64,000 bases of DNA from Fragilaria crotonensis (Eukaryota > Bacillariophyta > Fragilariophyceae > Fragilariales > Fragilariaceae): assembly GCA_022925895.1 (NCBI GenBank), contig JAKSYS010000135.1, positions 43,980 to 107,979 on the forward strand, given 5' to 3'. Made by a program: the position numbers and the translations under genes. The notes under the pieces were generated by a model. The model was given only the letters and a program-made list of their open reading frames with translations, ran no database searches and had not been told where the DNA came from. This document shows positions 1 through 24,584 of this stretch, one piece after another (within the stretch, counting starts at the first letter, position 1; each line of letters begins with the position of its first letter).

Positions 1-1013
1 AAAGGGACGCCGCAAGGTGGTGTTTTATCCCCTTTGTTAGCTAATATTGCTCTCGGATTGGATTGCACAAATTCCTGCTTTTAGCCCGGGAGGTCATAGA
101 ATTTCTAAACCAAATCGTCGTAAAAGGTTACTTTTTGTTAGGTATGCTGATGACTTTGTCGTTCTTCATCCTGACAAAGAAATTGTTGAATCTGCCAAAA
201 CACTCATTGAAGAATTTCTGAAAACAATGAGTTTAGAATTACATGAAGGCAAAACACGTATTACTCATACTTATCTTTCCGTGGATAATCAAAGACCTGG
301 ATTTAAATTCTTGGGATTTTGGATAAGAAATTATACAGTAGGTAAAACGAAACGGGGGAAAAGAAGTGCGGAATACAAGACTTTTATTAGACCTCATCAT
401 CAAAACATTTCTGATGTTTTACGAAAGGTTAAAGAAGTTTTGCGGCAAAATCGTGATGTAATTACGATTGTAAAACGACTTAATCCTATAATCCGTGGTT
501 GGGCAAATTATTTTAGTACAGTTGCAAGTAAAAGAACCTTCAGTGCAATGGATAGTAATTTAATGGTGCAGTTAATGAGATGGGGTAAGCGGAAGTATTA
601 TACTCGTTCTAAAGCGTGGATTTGTAATAGATATCTTATTAAAGACGTTAAGAACGAAAAATCACGACTTCGGTTTGGTTATACTAGTAAAAAAACAGGA
701 AGTTATTGGCGTTCATTATTTTGCTGAGACTCCTATTGTTAGACATACGAAAGTTGCTGGTGATAAGAGTATCTATGATAATGACCTTGTTTATTGGTCT
801 GATCGAGGTAGAGCGTTAGGAAATCGTGCTTTTAGTAAGTCGATTATTCGTATACTTCGTAGTCAAGACAACAAATGTAACCTTTGTGGTTTGAGATTTT
901 TACCTGGTGATGTTATCGAAATTGATCACATAGTGCCGAAAGTTTACGGAGGTGCAGATCACTATGGTAATCTTCAAGCTCTTCATGGTCATTGCCATGA
1001 TCAAAAACTTTAG
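1..1013 (+). pseudogene. Reverse transcriptase/maturase of rrl intron 1, frameshifted
   Basis: Partial intron-encoded protein that would help its intron splice and move. The first codons read TPQGGVLSPLLANI, the RT motif before the active site. YADD lies at about 142-153, then the maturase thumb region, then an HNH nuclease domain with CxxC at about 879, IDHIVPK, and HGHCHD near 990-1005. Three frames are needed: frame 1 at the start, frame 2 from about 56 to 700, and frame 3 to the stop at 1013. It is therefore interrupted at about 55-60 and about 690-720. Neither break is a long homopolymer, so real decay is plausible; sequencing error is the alternative. Confidence 0.8.
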
Positions 1014-1090
1014 GGAGAGAGGAGCCGTGTGAGGGGGAACCTTCACGCACGGTTTTGAATCAGGGGTGAGTTGAGAGATCACTTGCCTAC
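1..1090 (+). mobile_element. Group II intron in rrl (first in window, 3' part only)
   Basis: The window opens inside this intron, so its 5' end is not visible. Domain V is seen at about 1020-1056 as a GAGCCGTG...CACGG hairpin directly after the ORF, followed by a domain VI-like stem and an intron end at ...CCTAC (1090). The downstream exon then matches the LSU rRNA region that precedes the GTGGGAG helix. The 3' boundary was placed from the rRNA match and the AC end and may be off by a few bases. Confidence 0.8.
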
Positions 1091-1244
1091 TGTAATTATA
1101 ATTATGTATTGTAATAAAAAAATTTTTTTGTTTAGAATAAGTGGGAAGTTGCTATTAAATATTTGCTTAAGTGAATAGTTGAGACGATTCTGAAATACCA
1201 CTCTTTAAATCTTTTATTACTCATTTATTAAGACAGTGCATAAT

Positions 1245-1293
<49 letters not shown>

Positions 1294-1522
1294 ATTTAAG
1301 GTAAGTTCAAATTGTTAAAATAGCAATTGTAGAGCGTAATAGTATACTGCTTGCTTGACTGTAAGATTGACAGATCAAGCAGGGACGAAAGTCGGTTATA
1401 GTGATCCGATGATATTGTGTGGAAAAGTCATCGCTCAACGAATAAAACGGTACGCCGGGGATAACAGGCTAATAATTCCTTAGAGACCCTATCGACGGGA
1501 TTGTTTGGCACCTCGATGTTGG
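1091..1522 (+). rRNA. rrl: Large subunit rRNA, internal exon
   Basis: Part of the mitochondrial 23S-like rRNA, forming the region of domain V around the peptidyl-transferase centre. Recognisable conserved blocks include GGGTAGTTTGACTGGGGCGG near 1245, TAACGGAGGCGCAC near 1280, ATAGTGATCCG near 1400, GGGGATAACAGGCT near 1457 and TTTGGCACCTCGATGT near 1504. The exon lies between two group II introns. The sequence upstream of the first intron is outside the window. Confidence 0.93.
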
Positions 1523-3961
1523 GTGCGACTCGTTAGTTTAAAAATAGGAATTGATACCTATTGTAAAACTGGGATATTTACTTTTGTGATTTAATTAAGA
1601 AGTTATTCGAAAGTATAATATTTATAACTGATTTTTCAGATGGGAACCATACCCATGAATCCTGTCCCTATGGATTCTGATCATAGACACCATTAGTTAT
1701 CAAATGGACTCCCCTACGTAAAGTATATGCTAGGACCATATCTTTACGGAAGCAGGGCTAAAAGTATATGGCATGCGTACGTATCACGTATGTCATTTAT
1801 GAGAATAATATAAGCAAGTCTAGCGAAAGCGAATCCGTGTGTTAAAGTGCCGTTACGAGGAATTTTGGGTTATGATACGATGTCTAACGACGCCCAGGAC
1901 CCTAAATATAGGGAATAGATCAAATTCAAGCTGGACCGTACTACAGAGAAAGCTAGGGACTGAAGATCTCGGTGCATAGCGGGAGAGAGGCTTATATTTT
2001 AATGGAAAATCGGAACGAAGTAACTATGTAGACAGGCTCCAATGATCGAGATCATTGGTAGGATCCTACTACAAGCCACTACATAGAAGGATTCTACAAA
2101 AAGCGAATGACATTGGTAACGCGGTGTATATGCTGACGTGTAGAGCTGAAACAGAGTGATATATAAACTGTAGGGTCGTAATTTCCTCCGTTGTTCATGA
2201 AAAGTGCGATTAGATATAAAAATTGGAATGAAATCCCCTTGAAATCTATAGAAATTTTTGTATATGACTTGCAGAAAAAAATTTATTATCACGCTAAAAA
2301 GACTCAAATAGGATTAATGAGGCATTATCAACACAAACTTGTCAAATCGAAGGAATCTCGTTATCTATCGGTAAGGCAGGTAAGTCAAGATAATAGAGGC
2401 AAAGTCTCGGCGGGTATTGATGGAATCTCAAAATTAACACCAGAGCAACGTTTAATTCTAGCTCAGAAATTAGTACTGAATGGTAAAGCGTCGAAAATAA
2501 AAAGAGTGTTTATCACTAAATCTAATGGTAAAAAACGTCCATTAGGCATTCCAACTATGGAAGACCGTGCCAAACAGGCACTAATAAAACTCGCGCTAGA
2601 ACCTGAATGGGAAGCCAAGTTTGAAATCAACTCTTATTGTTTTAGACCAGGTTATAGCACAACTGATGCTAAATGGTGTGTAGCTAAACAACTCCAAGGT
2701 GTAGCGAAATTCTTTTTAGATGCTGACATTGAAAAGTGCCTTGATAAAATTGACCACGACTATTTGTTAGAAAAATTAAACACTAGTAGGATGTTTAGAA
2801 ATCAAATTGAAAGCTGGTTAAAAGCCGGTATTATGCACACATTAAACGAATTGTCAAGCGAGGTTAACCTGTCAGGTACACCTCAAGGAAGTATCATATC
2901 GCCTTTATTAATGAACGTTGTTCTACATGGTATGGAAACTCACGTTTTAAATGAATTTGGTCGAGATAAAATTAAAGTAATTCGTTATGCGGACGACTTT
3001 ATCGTTTTCGGAAAAACCTTAGCGGATGTACAAAAAGCCAAGCAACTTGTATGTGAATTTTTGAAACCGATCGGTTTAAACTTGTCGGCAGAAAAAACTT
3101 ACATTGGGCATTCGATGAGTCATGAATCTGGGACTTCGGGACCTATTGGTCTTGATTTTCTTTCGTATAATTTTAAAAACATAACATGTTCTAAACATAG
3201 AGGGGGTTAAGAGCACCAAAGGAATTAAACAAAATTTTAAATTAAGAACCAAACCTTCATCAGACGCGGTTATTAATCACAAAAAATCGATTAGTCAAAT
3301 CTTAATCGATTTTAAAGGAGCTCCCATCGGTCGTGTAATGGAACGTCTATCAAGTTGTATAAAAGGCTGGACGTGGTACCATTCTGTATCTCAAGCCACC
3401 CGGACGTTTTCAAAACTAGATGAATGGCTTTTCTGGGAATTGTGGAGGTGGGCAAAAAAGCGTTATAAAACAGCAAACAAAGCCAAGCAGAAATGCTTTA
3501 GTGTTAAAGGATGAAACTTCAGTTATGTTGAAGATAAGAAAACTTATATACTAGATCGTCACGATAAAACAAAAGTACGCAAATTTGTAAAAATTAAAGC
3601 CGGAGCATCCATTTATGATGGCAATCTTGTTTATTTTGCGCAACGTTTGTCTCAAGAAAATCCAAGAATAAAGACTCTCAGAAATTTATTTAAAAGACAA
3701 GGCTATTCATGCTCGCATTGTAATTTTTGTATGTTACCATCAGATATCATTGAACTACATCATCAATTAGATTTTGAAGGGAAACGTACAGGAACTATTA
3801 CCTTTGTACAGGTCATTGCCACGACCAAATACACTCTAAATCCAAAAGTAAGACATTTTAGTCACATCAGAGTGCTGTTCAGTAGGAGCCGTATAAGCGG
3901 AGACGCTTACGTACGGTTTTGGAGCAGAGGAGATTACGGTAACGTCATCTTCGACTGTAAC
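1523..3961 (+). mobile_element. Group II intron in rrl (second)
   Basis: The intron starts with GTGCGAC immediately after the conserved rRNA block CACCTCGATGTTGG and ends ...TGTAAC. Joining the flanks rebuilds the universal stretch GATGTTGG/ATTATCGCATCCTGG of LSU domain V. Domain V is a GAGCCGTAT...TACGG hairpin at about 3886-3920. The intron is about 2.44 kb and contains a decayed RT ORF. Confidence 0.9.
2191..3861 (+). pseudogene. Reverse transcriptase/maturase of rrl intron 2, decayed
   Basis: The first 339 codons (2191-3210) hold the RT domain: [43 protein letters not shown] and IRYADDF (active site at about residue 266). The frame then breaks in a G5 run at about 3201-3205. The thumb/maturase region continues in the next frame (KGWTWYHSVSQ, WRWAKKRY). 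An in-frame TGA lies at 3512-3514, where relatives usually carry Arg. The HNH zinc motif CSHC is at about 3709, and a second frameshift near 3790-3805 separates it from the closing GHCHD. Three lesions in one ORF make a pseudogene the simplest reading, so splicing would need another maturase. Confidence 0.82.
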
Positions 3962-4325
3962 ATTATCGCATCCTGGAGTTGTAAAAGGCTCCATGGGTTT
4001 GTCTGTTCGACAAGAAAGGCGGTACATGATCTGAGTTTAGAACGTCGTGAGACAGTTTGGTTCCTATCTACCGCAAGTGTGAAAAATTGAGAGGGGTAAA
4101 CCTCAGTACGAGAGGACCGGGAAAAGCGAATCTCTGGTAAATCGATTGTTATACCAATAGCATTGTCGAATAGCTATATTCGTAATAGATAATTGCTGAA
4201 AGCATCTAAGCAAGAAACTAGCCTCAAAACATGTTTTTTTAGTTGTAATAGATTATTACATAGATAGGCTTGATGTGTAAGAATTGTAAAATTTTTAGCT
4301 AACAAGTACTAATTCTAAAAGTATT
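3962..4325 (+). rRNA. rrl: Large subunit rRNA, 3' terminal exon
   Basis: Contains the 3' end of the 23S-like rRNA. GAGTTTAGAACGTCGTGAGACAGTT is recognisable near 4032 (position quoted for its core), the sarcin-ricin loop AGTACGAGAGGACCGG is near 4106, and the terminal helix region TAGGCTTGATGTGTAAG is near 4265. The gene appears to stop just after GTACTAATTC at about 4325, judged by similarity to the bacterial 3' end. The exact terminus is approximate. Confidence 0.93.
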
Positions 4326-4427
4326 TTTTAATTATACTATTAAATGATTTAAATAAAATTAAATTTATTTATTTAAGATAGATTTTAATCCAAAAAATTA
4401 TAGAGGATATAAATAATTTATAATTTA

Positions 4428-5166
4428 TACAATATGAGTTTGATCCTGGCTCAGAGTGAACGCTAGTAGTATGCTTTACACATGCGAGTTGAACGATTTT
4501 TTCGTGGCGAACGGGTGAGAAAATACAGAATTTTGCCTTTTAGTTTAAGGATAAAACGTATTCAGTTTTCTGAAATAAAATTAAAATAATTTACGTTAAT
4601 ACTAAATTTAAAGATTATATTTAATAATTGCTAAAAGATAAATCTGTAGAAGATTAGGTAGTTGGTAATTTAAAAGCTTACCAAGCCTGTGATCTTTAGT
4701 TGGTCTGAGAGGACGATCAACCACACTGGAACTGAGACAAGGTCCAGGCTAAATTTAACGGCCAGCAGTGGGGAATATTGTACAATGGACGAAAGTCTGA
4801 TACAGCAATACTATTTGAACGATGACGGCTGATTTGGTTGTAAAGTTCTTTCGTTAAAAATGATAATGACATTATTTAAAGAAGCTAACAGTCCCGGCTA
4901 ATCTCGTGCCAGCAGCCGCGGTAATACGGGAGGGGCAAGCGTTATTCAAAATAACTGGGCGTAAAGAGTTCGTAGACAGTGTTACAAGTTATTTGTTAAT
5001 TTTTAAAGCTTAACTTTAAGTCAGCAAATAATACTATTTCACTTGAGTTTTTTTCAGAAGAGTAGAATTTTATATCAAGGGGTGAAACCTGTAGACATAT
5101 AAAGGAATACCATCAATAGCGAAGGCGACTCTTTAGTAAAAACTGACGTTGAGGAACGAAAGTATA

Positions 5167-5198
<32 letters not shown>

Positions 5199-5932
5199 TA
5201 TACAGTAAATTCTGAGTGCTGTAATTTAATTAATTTATTTGATTGGATTCTTTTAAGCTAACGCTATAAGCACTCCGCCTGAGGAGTACGGTCGCAAGAT
5301 TGGAACTCAAAGGAATTGACGGGGGCCTACAACTAGTGGTGGAGCATGTGGTTTAATGCGATAATCCGCGCAAAACCTTACCAATTTTTGAATACAATAC
5401 ATTAAAAAAAAATAACACTAAGTGCTATTTTTTTTTGTAATTTTACAGGTGTTGCACGACTGTCGTCAGTTCGTGTCGTGAGATGTTTGGTTAATTCCTT
5501 TAACGGGTGCAACTCTTATCTTTAATATATTATAAATTTTAATTTAAATTATTATAAAAGATACTGCTTATGATAAATTTGAGGAAGGTAAGAATTAAGT
5601 CAAGTCAATGTGGCCCTTATAAATTGGGCTACACACGTGCTACAATGAAAATTACAAAGAGTAACAAGAATGCAAATTTAAGTTAATCTTTTAAAAATTT
5701 TCTCAGTTCGGATTGTAATCTGCAACTCGATTACATGAAGTTGGAATCACTAGTAATCGCAAATCAGCATGTTGCGGTGAATATGTTACTTGGCCTTGTA
5801 CACACCGCCCGTCACATGCAAAGAGTTAATTTTGCTTGAAGATTTAATATTTAGTTATTAAGTCAATTGAGGAATTGGTGATTTGGATGAAGTCGTAACA
5901 AGGTAGCTGTACGGGAACGTGTAGCTGGAAAT
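4428..5932 (+). rRNA. rrs: Small subunit rRNA
   Basis: 16S-like rRNA of the mitochondrial 30S subunit. Landmarks in order: GAGTTTGATCCTGGCTCAG at about 4436, CAGCAGTGGGGAATATTG near 4765, GTGCCAGCAGCCGCGGTAATAC near 4907 (only its core quoted), GGATTAGATACCCTGGTAGTC near 5180, AACTCAAAGGAATTGACGGG near 5306, GTCGTCAGTTCGTGTCGTGAG near 5462, GTACACACCGCCCGTCAC near 5798 and GTCGTAACAAGGTAGC near 5892. The ends are estimated from the bacterial model. It lies about 100 bases after rrl on the same strand and is followed at once by a tRNA-like element. Confidence 0.95.
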
Positions 5933-6008
5933 GATGGAATAGCTCAAACGATAGAGTAGCATTAAATTATTAATATTGCTGATGAGGGTTCACATCCTTC
6001 TTCCATTA
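5933..6008 (+). pseudogene. Degenerate tRNA (trnM-like) between rrs and nad6
   Basis: A 7-bp acceptor (GATGGAA/TTCCATT), a D-arm (GCTC...GAGT) and a T-arm (GAGGG TTCACAT CCTTC) fold well. The anticodon stem is imperfect and its loop would be 11 nt instead of 7. Acceptor and D-arm sequence match the intact trnM at 7268. It may be a decayed duplicate, or may serve only as a processing signal before nad6, which starts two bases later. Confidence 0.6.
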
Positions 6009-6009
6009 A

Positions 6010-6576
6010 ATGATGAAAATCTCTTTTGAATTTTTTTTTCCAATTATTGCTATAATTATTATGTCTTGCTCCCTCGCAGTTATTTTTACGAAAAGTACTA
6101 TTCATTCAATAATTTATTTAGTTTTAAGTTTTTTAACTTGCTCAGTCTTTTTATTTATGATAGAGTGCGAATTTTTTGCTTTATTATTTTTAATAATTTA
6201 TGTAGGTGCTATCGCTGTCTTATTTCTTTTTGTCATCATGATGCTAGATTTAAAAATTTTACCTCAAAACAATCCAACAAATCTAAAATATATTATATTT
6301 GGTATTTTTGTTAGTTTAAATTTTTTTTATTTTGTTGACTTGACTTTTAATAATTATTACGAATCAAATCCTTATAATAGTCTTGTTTTAATTCCGAATA
6401 TATATACAAATTTTTTTAATGAAGATGATATTTCAGAAGTTGTAGTTATTGGTCAAATATTATATACCCAATACGTTTTACAATTTTTAATAGCAGGGGT
6501 CCTTTTAACCTTAGCTGTTATTGGTGTATGTGTTTTAACATTAGACCCAAGAGGTTTAAGCAAAAAAAAACTATGA
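6010..6576 (+). CDS. nad6: NADH dehydrogenase subunit 6
   Basis: Membrane subunit of complex I (proton-pumping arm, inner membrane). The 188-residue product shows five hydrophobic segments. It carries the Nad6 signature around residues 50-80, where acidic CEFFALLFLIIYVGAIAVLFLF forms the conserved glycine-containing third helix (quoted here only as a region), followed by VIMMLDL. Length is normal for algal Nad6. The start is the ATG two bases after the tRNA-like element; a second ATG follows directly. The stop TGA overlaps the ATG of a 46-codon ORF. Confidence 0.95.
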   Translation: MMKISFEFFFPIIAIIIMSCSLAVIFTKSTIHSIIYLVLSFLTCSVFLFMIECEFFALLFLIIYVGAIAVLFLFVIMMLDLKILPQNNPTNLKYIIFGIFVSLNFFYFVDLTFNNYYESNPYNSLVLIPNIYTNFFNEDDISEVVVIGQILYTQYVLQFLIAGVLLTLAVIGVCVLTLDPRGLSKKKL

Positions 6577-6713
6577 TTGAAACTAAAAAAATTATAATTT
6601 ACGCCGTAGTTACTCTTAGAGCCAGTTGGGCGTTTAATGATTTACCTCTAATTGATTCAGACCTATTTGATATTTTTAAATCCGGCCCGAAATTTAAAAA
6701 AAAAATATATTAG
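6573..6713 (+). CDS. Hypothetical 46-residue protein overlapping nad6 stop
   Basis: Its ATG overlaps the nad6 stop codon (ATGA), an arrangement typical of translational coupling. The product starts MIETKKIIIYAVV, has no clear domain and ends in a lysine-rich tail. I do not recognise it. It is short and could be chance; support is limited to the overlap and an uninterrupted frame. Confidence 0.25.
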   Translation: MIETKKIIIYAVVTLRASWAFNDLPLIDSDLFDIFKSGPKFKKKIY

Positions 6714-7267
6714 ATTAGACTTTATAAAAAACATATGGGGATAGATTTTTGGAGAACTTTATGTCTAGTATGTTTTTAAAACACTTAAATCGAAAGAAGT
6801 TGCGTGTTTTGGAAGTATCTTATAAAATCAAAATTTTTGTGGTATCGGATAATTAGCTGATTTTATTTTTATAATGGAATAGCTCAAATGAGAGTACATC
6901 TCTTTTTTCTGTTAAATGTTAAAATTATTAGAATAAAGTTTTTTATTTTATTTTATTTTGTTGATTTGTGAATGCACAAGCTTTTTTATAAACTTTTTTT
7001 CATAATATCGATTCGTATGTATTTCTTTAATAATTAAATATACGAATCTATTGGTTATCAAATTTTCCTTTAGAAGAAGGTACACAAATTATTTGTGAAT
7101 TAAATTTAAAATTTCTGAAAAAAATGAGTAAATAATTGCAGACGGGGAAATATTATTTGTTAAATCCTAGAGATAAAATTTTAGAAACAGATATTAAAAT
7201 TTTTTAAAATAAAATTTGGAAGAGATGTATTTCTGAAAATGTTTATGCTGTTTATAAATATAAAGAA
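6714..7267 (+). other. Intergenic region with tRNA remnant and hairpin
   Basis: About 550 bases without a convincing gene. At about 6871-6935 there is a second trnM-like fragment: TGGAATAGCTCA plus a D-arm half, then a jump into sequence that resembles the 3' flank of the real trnM (TTAAATGTTAAAATT). At 7010-7048 GATTCGTATGTATTT and AAATATACGAATC form an inverted repeat with a 12-base loop, which could be a processing or termination hairpin. The rest is A+T-rich with no motif I recognise. Confidence 0.6.
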
Positions 7268-7340
7268 AGTGGAATAGCTCAGTTGGTAGAGCATTAGGGT
7301 CATAACCTAATTGTCGTGGGTTCGACACCCTCTTCCATTA
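7268..7340 (+). tRNA. trnM: tRNA-Met (CAU)
   Basis: Cloverleaf with acceptor AGTGGAA/TTCCATT, D-stem GCTC/GAGC, anticodon stem TTAGG/CCTAA around loop GTCATAA (anticodon CAT) and a T-arm with TTCGACA loop. It lies 17 bases before cox1. This is one of three CAU tRNAs in the window, so initiator, elongator or lysidine-modified Ile identity cannot be assigned by anticodon alone. Confidence 0.9.
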
Positions 7341-7357
7341 ATGTTAAAATTTTTTAA

Positions 7358-21952
<14,595 letters not shown>

Positions 21953-21983
21953 ATAAGATGAAAAATAATGCACGATTATTTTT

Positions 21984-22055
21984 TGGGGTATCGCCAAGTG
22001 GTAAGGCCCTCGTTTTTGGTACGAGTATGCAAAGGTTCGAATCCTTTTGTCCCAG
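21984..22055 (+). tRNA. trnQ: tRNA-Gln (UUG)
   Basis: Acceptor TGGGGTA/TGTCCCA, anticodon stem CTCGT/ACGAG with loop TTTTGGT (anticodon TTG), T-arm with TTCGAAT. It lies 31 bases after the cox1 stop, at the end of the plus-strand block. Confidence 0.93.
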
Positions 22056-22134
22056 ATTGATAATTAAAAGTGAAACCTTTTATTTGATAACTTTGTGGTA
22101 AACTTCTCATAAAAATTGTTTAGAATTATTAATT

Positions 22135-24411
22135 TTATCTTGACTTACTTAATGTATAACTATTTTCTCTTAAATCTATCGAACATAAAATCATAGTTTT
22201 TGATTCATAGCTATAATTATCGAATCCTCCTAAATAAAAATCCTCAAGCGTTTTTTTTAACTGGGTGCTTAAAATTTTTAGTTTTTTAACTTTCAGTATG
22301 GAAATAACTTTAAATGTTTGGCTAAATGTTCGTCTATGAAAAGAAAACTTTGATAAATTTTGTGTATTTATAAATAAGAAACTTATCAAATTTTTAAAAT
22401 TAAATATATTATTATTATTGTAATGAATTCTTGTATTATTTTTTATATCATACATAAATTCTATGGTTTCTAAAACGGAAATTAATTTTCTTAAAATTAT
22501 CCAATCATCTTTTGTGTTATGTTGTGTTGATATCAATTTTGTGCTACACTTAAGATTTCCTTCAGTATTTATATAACTACCAGCACTTTCAAAAAATGTA
22601 TTACTAGGTAAAAATGTATAGTCATTTATATTCAATTTATTTTGTGATGTTAAAAACATATTTTTATAATTTTGTTCTATTATACTTTTATTATTAATAT
22701 ATATAAGTGAGTGATTTAAAAGTGCTAACTCCAAAAACTTGTTTATGAGTAAAGAAGTTCTTAAACCATTATTAATAAAAAATATTCCACTACTTTTATT
22801 TAAATCCGTTCTAGAAAGACTTTTAAAAGAATGTAAGTTACTAATACCAACTGAATTTAAGGAAGTATTTAATAAATTGAAAATATTCCAACAAGTTTTT
22901 GAACAAAATGTGTTTAAAGCTGTAAATAAGTTGACTAATGCAACAGAATCCTGTCTGATAAGGATTTCTGTATTTAAAACCGCTAATAAGTTTTTACTTT
23001 GTTTAAAATTATAACCTGTATTATTATTCCCTTCGACAACGGATTCTAATTTTTGCAAATTAGAACCTATATTAATTGAAGGAAATGTTAAATTAGTTTG
23101 TGAACTTATAGAAAATGTTCTAAAATTCCCTGCGGAATAACGTTTTTTTAGTTTCAAATTTAAATACGGGCTTTCATACCTAGTATTTGTATTTAAAAGC
23201 AAACACATATTTGAAGAAGATAGCATATTAGAATGTCTAAGAGCATTTATTTGAAAACTAGATTGAAAATCGTTTGTAATTTTTAATTTAAGAGTTCTTT
23301 TTAACTGAAAAAAGGAGTATTTTTTTTCTAGTAATAGTAAAATACTTATGACCTCAACTGAACTACTTTCATCAAACATCACAATAAAATGGTTAACACG
23401 TAATACGTGCCTTTGTAAATGATCATATAAATATATTGTAATTACAAGTTTTGTAAAAATATTATACCAAAGTAAATCATCTGTTTCTTTCGAACTTGTA
23501 TTCGTAAGTATGTTAACATTATTATGTGAAGAAATACTATCAAATAAAAATCTAGTTTTATCTGAAATCCATATACTAGGATTATTTGTATCTAAATTAT
23601 CATAACCGGGCAATACTTTTACTATTACATTATTTTTTAAAAAGACTTGTATATTTAAACCGTAGCCGTCTGAAAGATCTATAGTTTTAATTCTTTTTAA
23701 TTCCCAATTTCTTCCAGCAAATGGATAAGGTTTGGATGTTAATGCACCTACGGGGCATAAATCAATAATATTACCTGATAACTCTGATTGAAATGTTTTG
23801 TTGATATACGTACCAATCTCACTATTGATACCTCGACCAAATACGCCAAGTTCTTCTACACCAGCAATTTCAGTAGCGAAACGAACACATCTCGTACAAT
23901 GAATGCATCTCGTCATTACAGTTTTTACAATAGGACCTAAATATTTATCAGTAACAACACGTTTGTAGTTATAGAATCTTTTTTTTGTTAGACCAAAAAA
24001 AAGAGACTGGTCTTGTAAATCACACTCACCTCCTTGATCACATATAGGACAATCAAGAGGATGATTTAACAAAAGAAATTCCATAATATTTTCTCGAGCT
24101 TTTTTAACTAAAGGGCTATTAGTAAATATTTCAGCATTCATTTTAAGAGTCGATTGTGCATTCATAGCGCATGAAACTATTGGTTTTGGGGATTTTTTGA
24201 GTTCAACAAGACACATTCTGCAGTTTCCGGCTATAGATAATTGTTTATGATAACAGTAGTGTGGTACATGAATGGTTGCATTTAAACAATACTCTAAAAG
24301 AGATATATATTGTTTACCTCGATTTTGAGGTAAATCTCCAGTAAACTCGTGTTGATAGTTGTACTGTATGTTATTTATTACGAAAAATCCTTTAAGGTTA
24401 TTAGAATTCAT
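22135..24411 (-). CDS. nad11: NADH dehydrogenase subunit 11 (75-kDa/NuoG-type)
   Basis: Iron-sulfur subunit of the complex I matrix arm. From the ATG at 24411 the product has 758 residues. The N-terminal part carries an HYCYH...CRMCLVE ferredoxin-type [2Fe-2S] set, the LDCPICDQGGECDLQDQ cluster and the MTRCIHCTRCVRF...CPVGAL 4Fe-4S sets, all with their cysteines. The C-terminal 450 residues are A+T-biased and only weakly like the molybdopterin-type domain of bacterial NuoG. The open frame extends 21 codons further upstream, but that stretch overlaps trnD on the other strand, so the internal ATG is preferred. It is one continuous frame, not split in two. Confidence 0.93.
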   Translation of the reverse strand: MNSNNLKGFFVINNIQYNYQHEFTGDLPQNRGKQYISLLEYCLNATIHVPHYCYHKQLSIAGNCRMCLVELKKSPKPIVSCAMNAQSTLKMNAEIFTNSPLVKKARENIMEFLLLNHPLDCPICDQGGECDLQDQSLFFGLTKKRFYNYKRVVTDKYLGPIVKTVMTRCIHCTRCVRFATEIAGVEELGVFGRGINSEIGTYINKTFQSELSGNIIDLCPVGALTSKPYPFAGRNWELKRIKTIDLSDGYGLNIQVFLKNNVIVKVLPGYDNLDTNNPSIWISDKTRFLFDSISSHNNVNILTNTSSKETDDLLWYNIFTKLVITIYLYDHLQRHVLRVNHFIVMFDESSSVEVISILLLLEKKYSFFQLKRTLKLKITNDFQSSFQINALRHSNMLSSSNMCLLLNTNTRYESPYLNLKLKKRYSAGNFRTFSISSQTNLTFPSINIGSNLQKLESVVEGNNNTGYNFKQSKNLLAVLNTEILIRQDSVALVNLFTALNTFCSKTCWNIFNLLNTSLNSVGISNLHSFKSLSRTDLNKSSGIFFINNGLRTSLLINKFLELALLNHSLIYINNKSIIEQNYKNMFLTSQNKLNINDYTFLPSNTFFESAGSYINTEGNLKCSTKLISTQHNTKDDWIILRKLISVLETIEFMYDIKNNTRIHYNNNNIFNFKNLISFLFINTQNLSKFSFHRRTFSQTFKVISILKVKKLKILSTQLKKTLEDFYLGGFDNYSYESKTMILCSIDLRENSYTLSKSR

Positions 24412-24435
24412 TCGAATCTTTAATATTACTTTGAA

Positions 24436-24509
24436 GAAAATGTAGCTTAATTGGTTAAAGCGTCGACCTGTCACGTCGAAGACTGCGGGTTCAAATCCCG
24501 TTTTTTTCG
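24436..24509 (+). tRNA. trnD: tRNA-Asp (GUC)
   Basis: Acceptor GAAAATG/TTTTTTC (one mismatch), D-arm GCTT...AGCG, anticodon stem TCGAC/GTCGA with loop CTGTCAC (anticodon GTC), T-arm GCGGG TTCAAAT CCCGT. It lies head-to-head with nad11. A copy of its 3' half recurs inside the nad4L units of the neighbouring array. Confidence 0.92.
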
Positions 24510-24584
24510 TATATTTAAATCTAAGTCCATAGTTTTTCAGGAGGAATAAGTCTTTTTACGGCAAGTTTCTGTGAATTTTTATAT

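Noticed and set aside
3512-3514. TGA read as tryptophan
   Set aside because: The aligned family position is usually Arg rather than Trp, the ORF has other lesions, the only tRNA-Trp has anticodon CCA, and nad6 and rps11 end at TGA.
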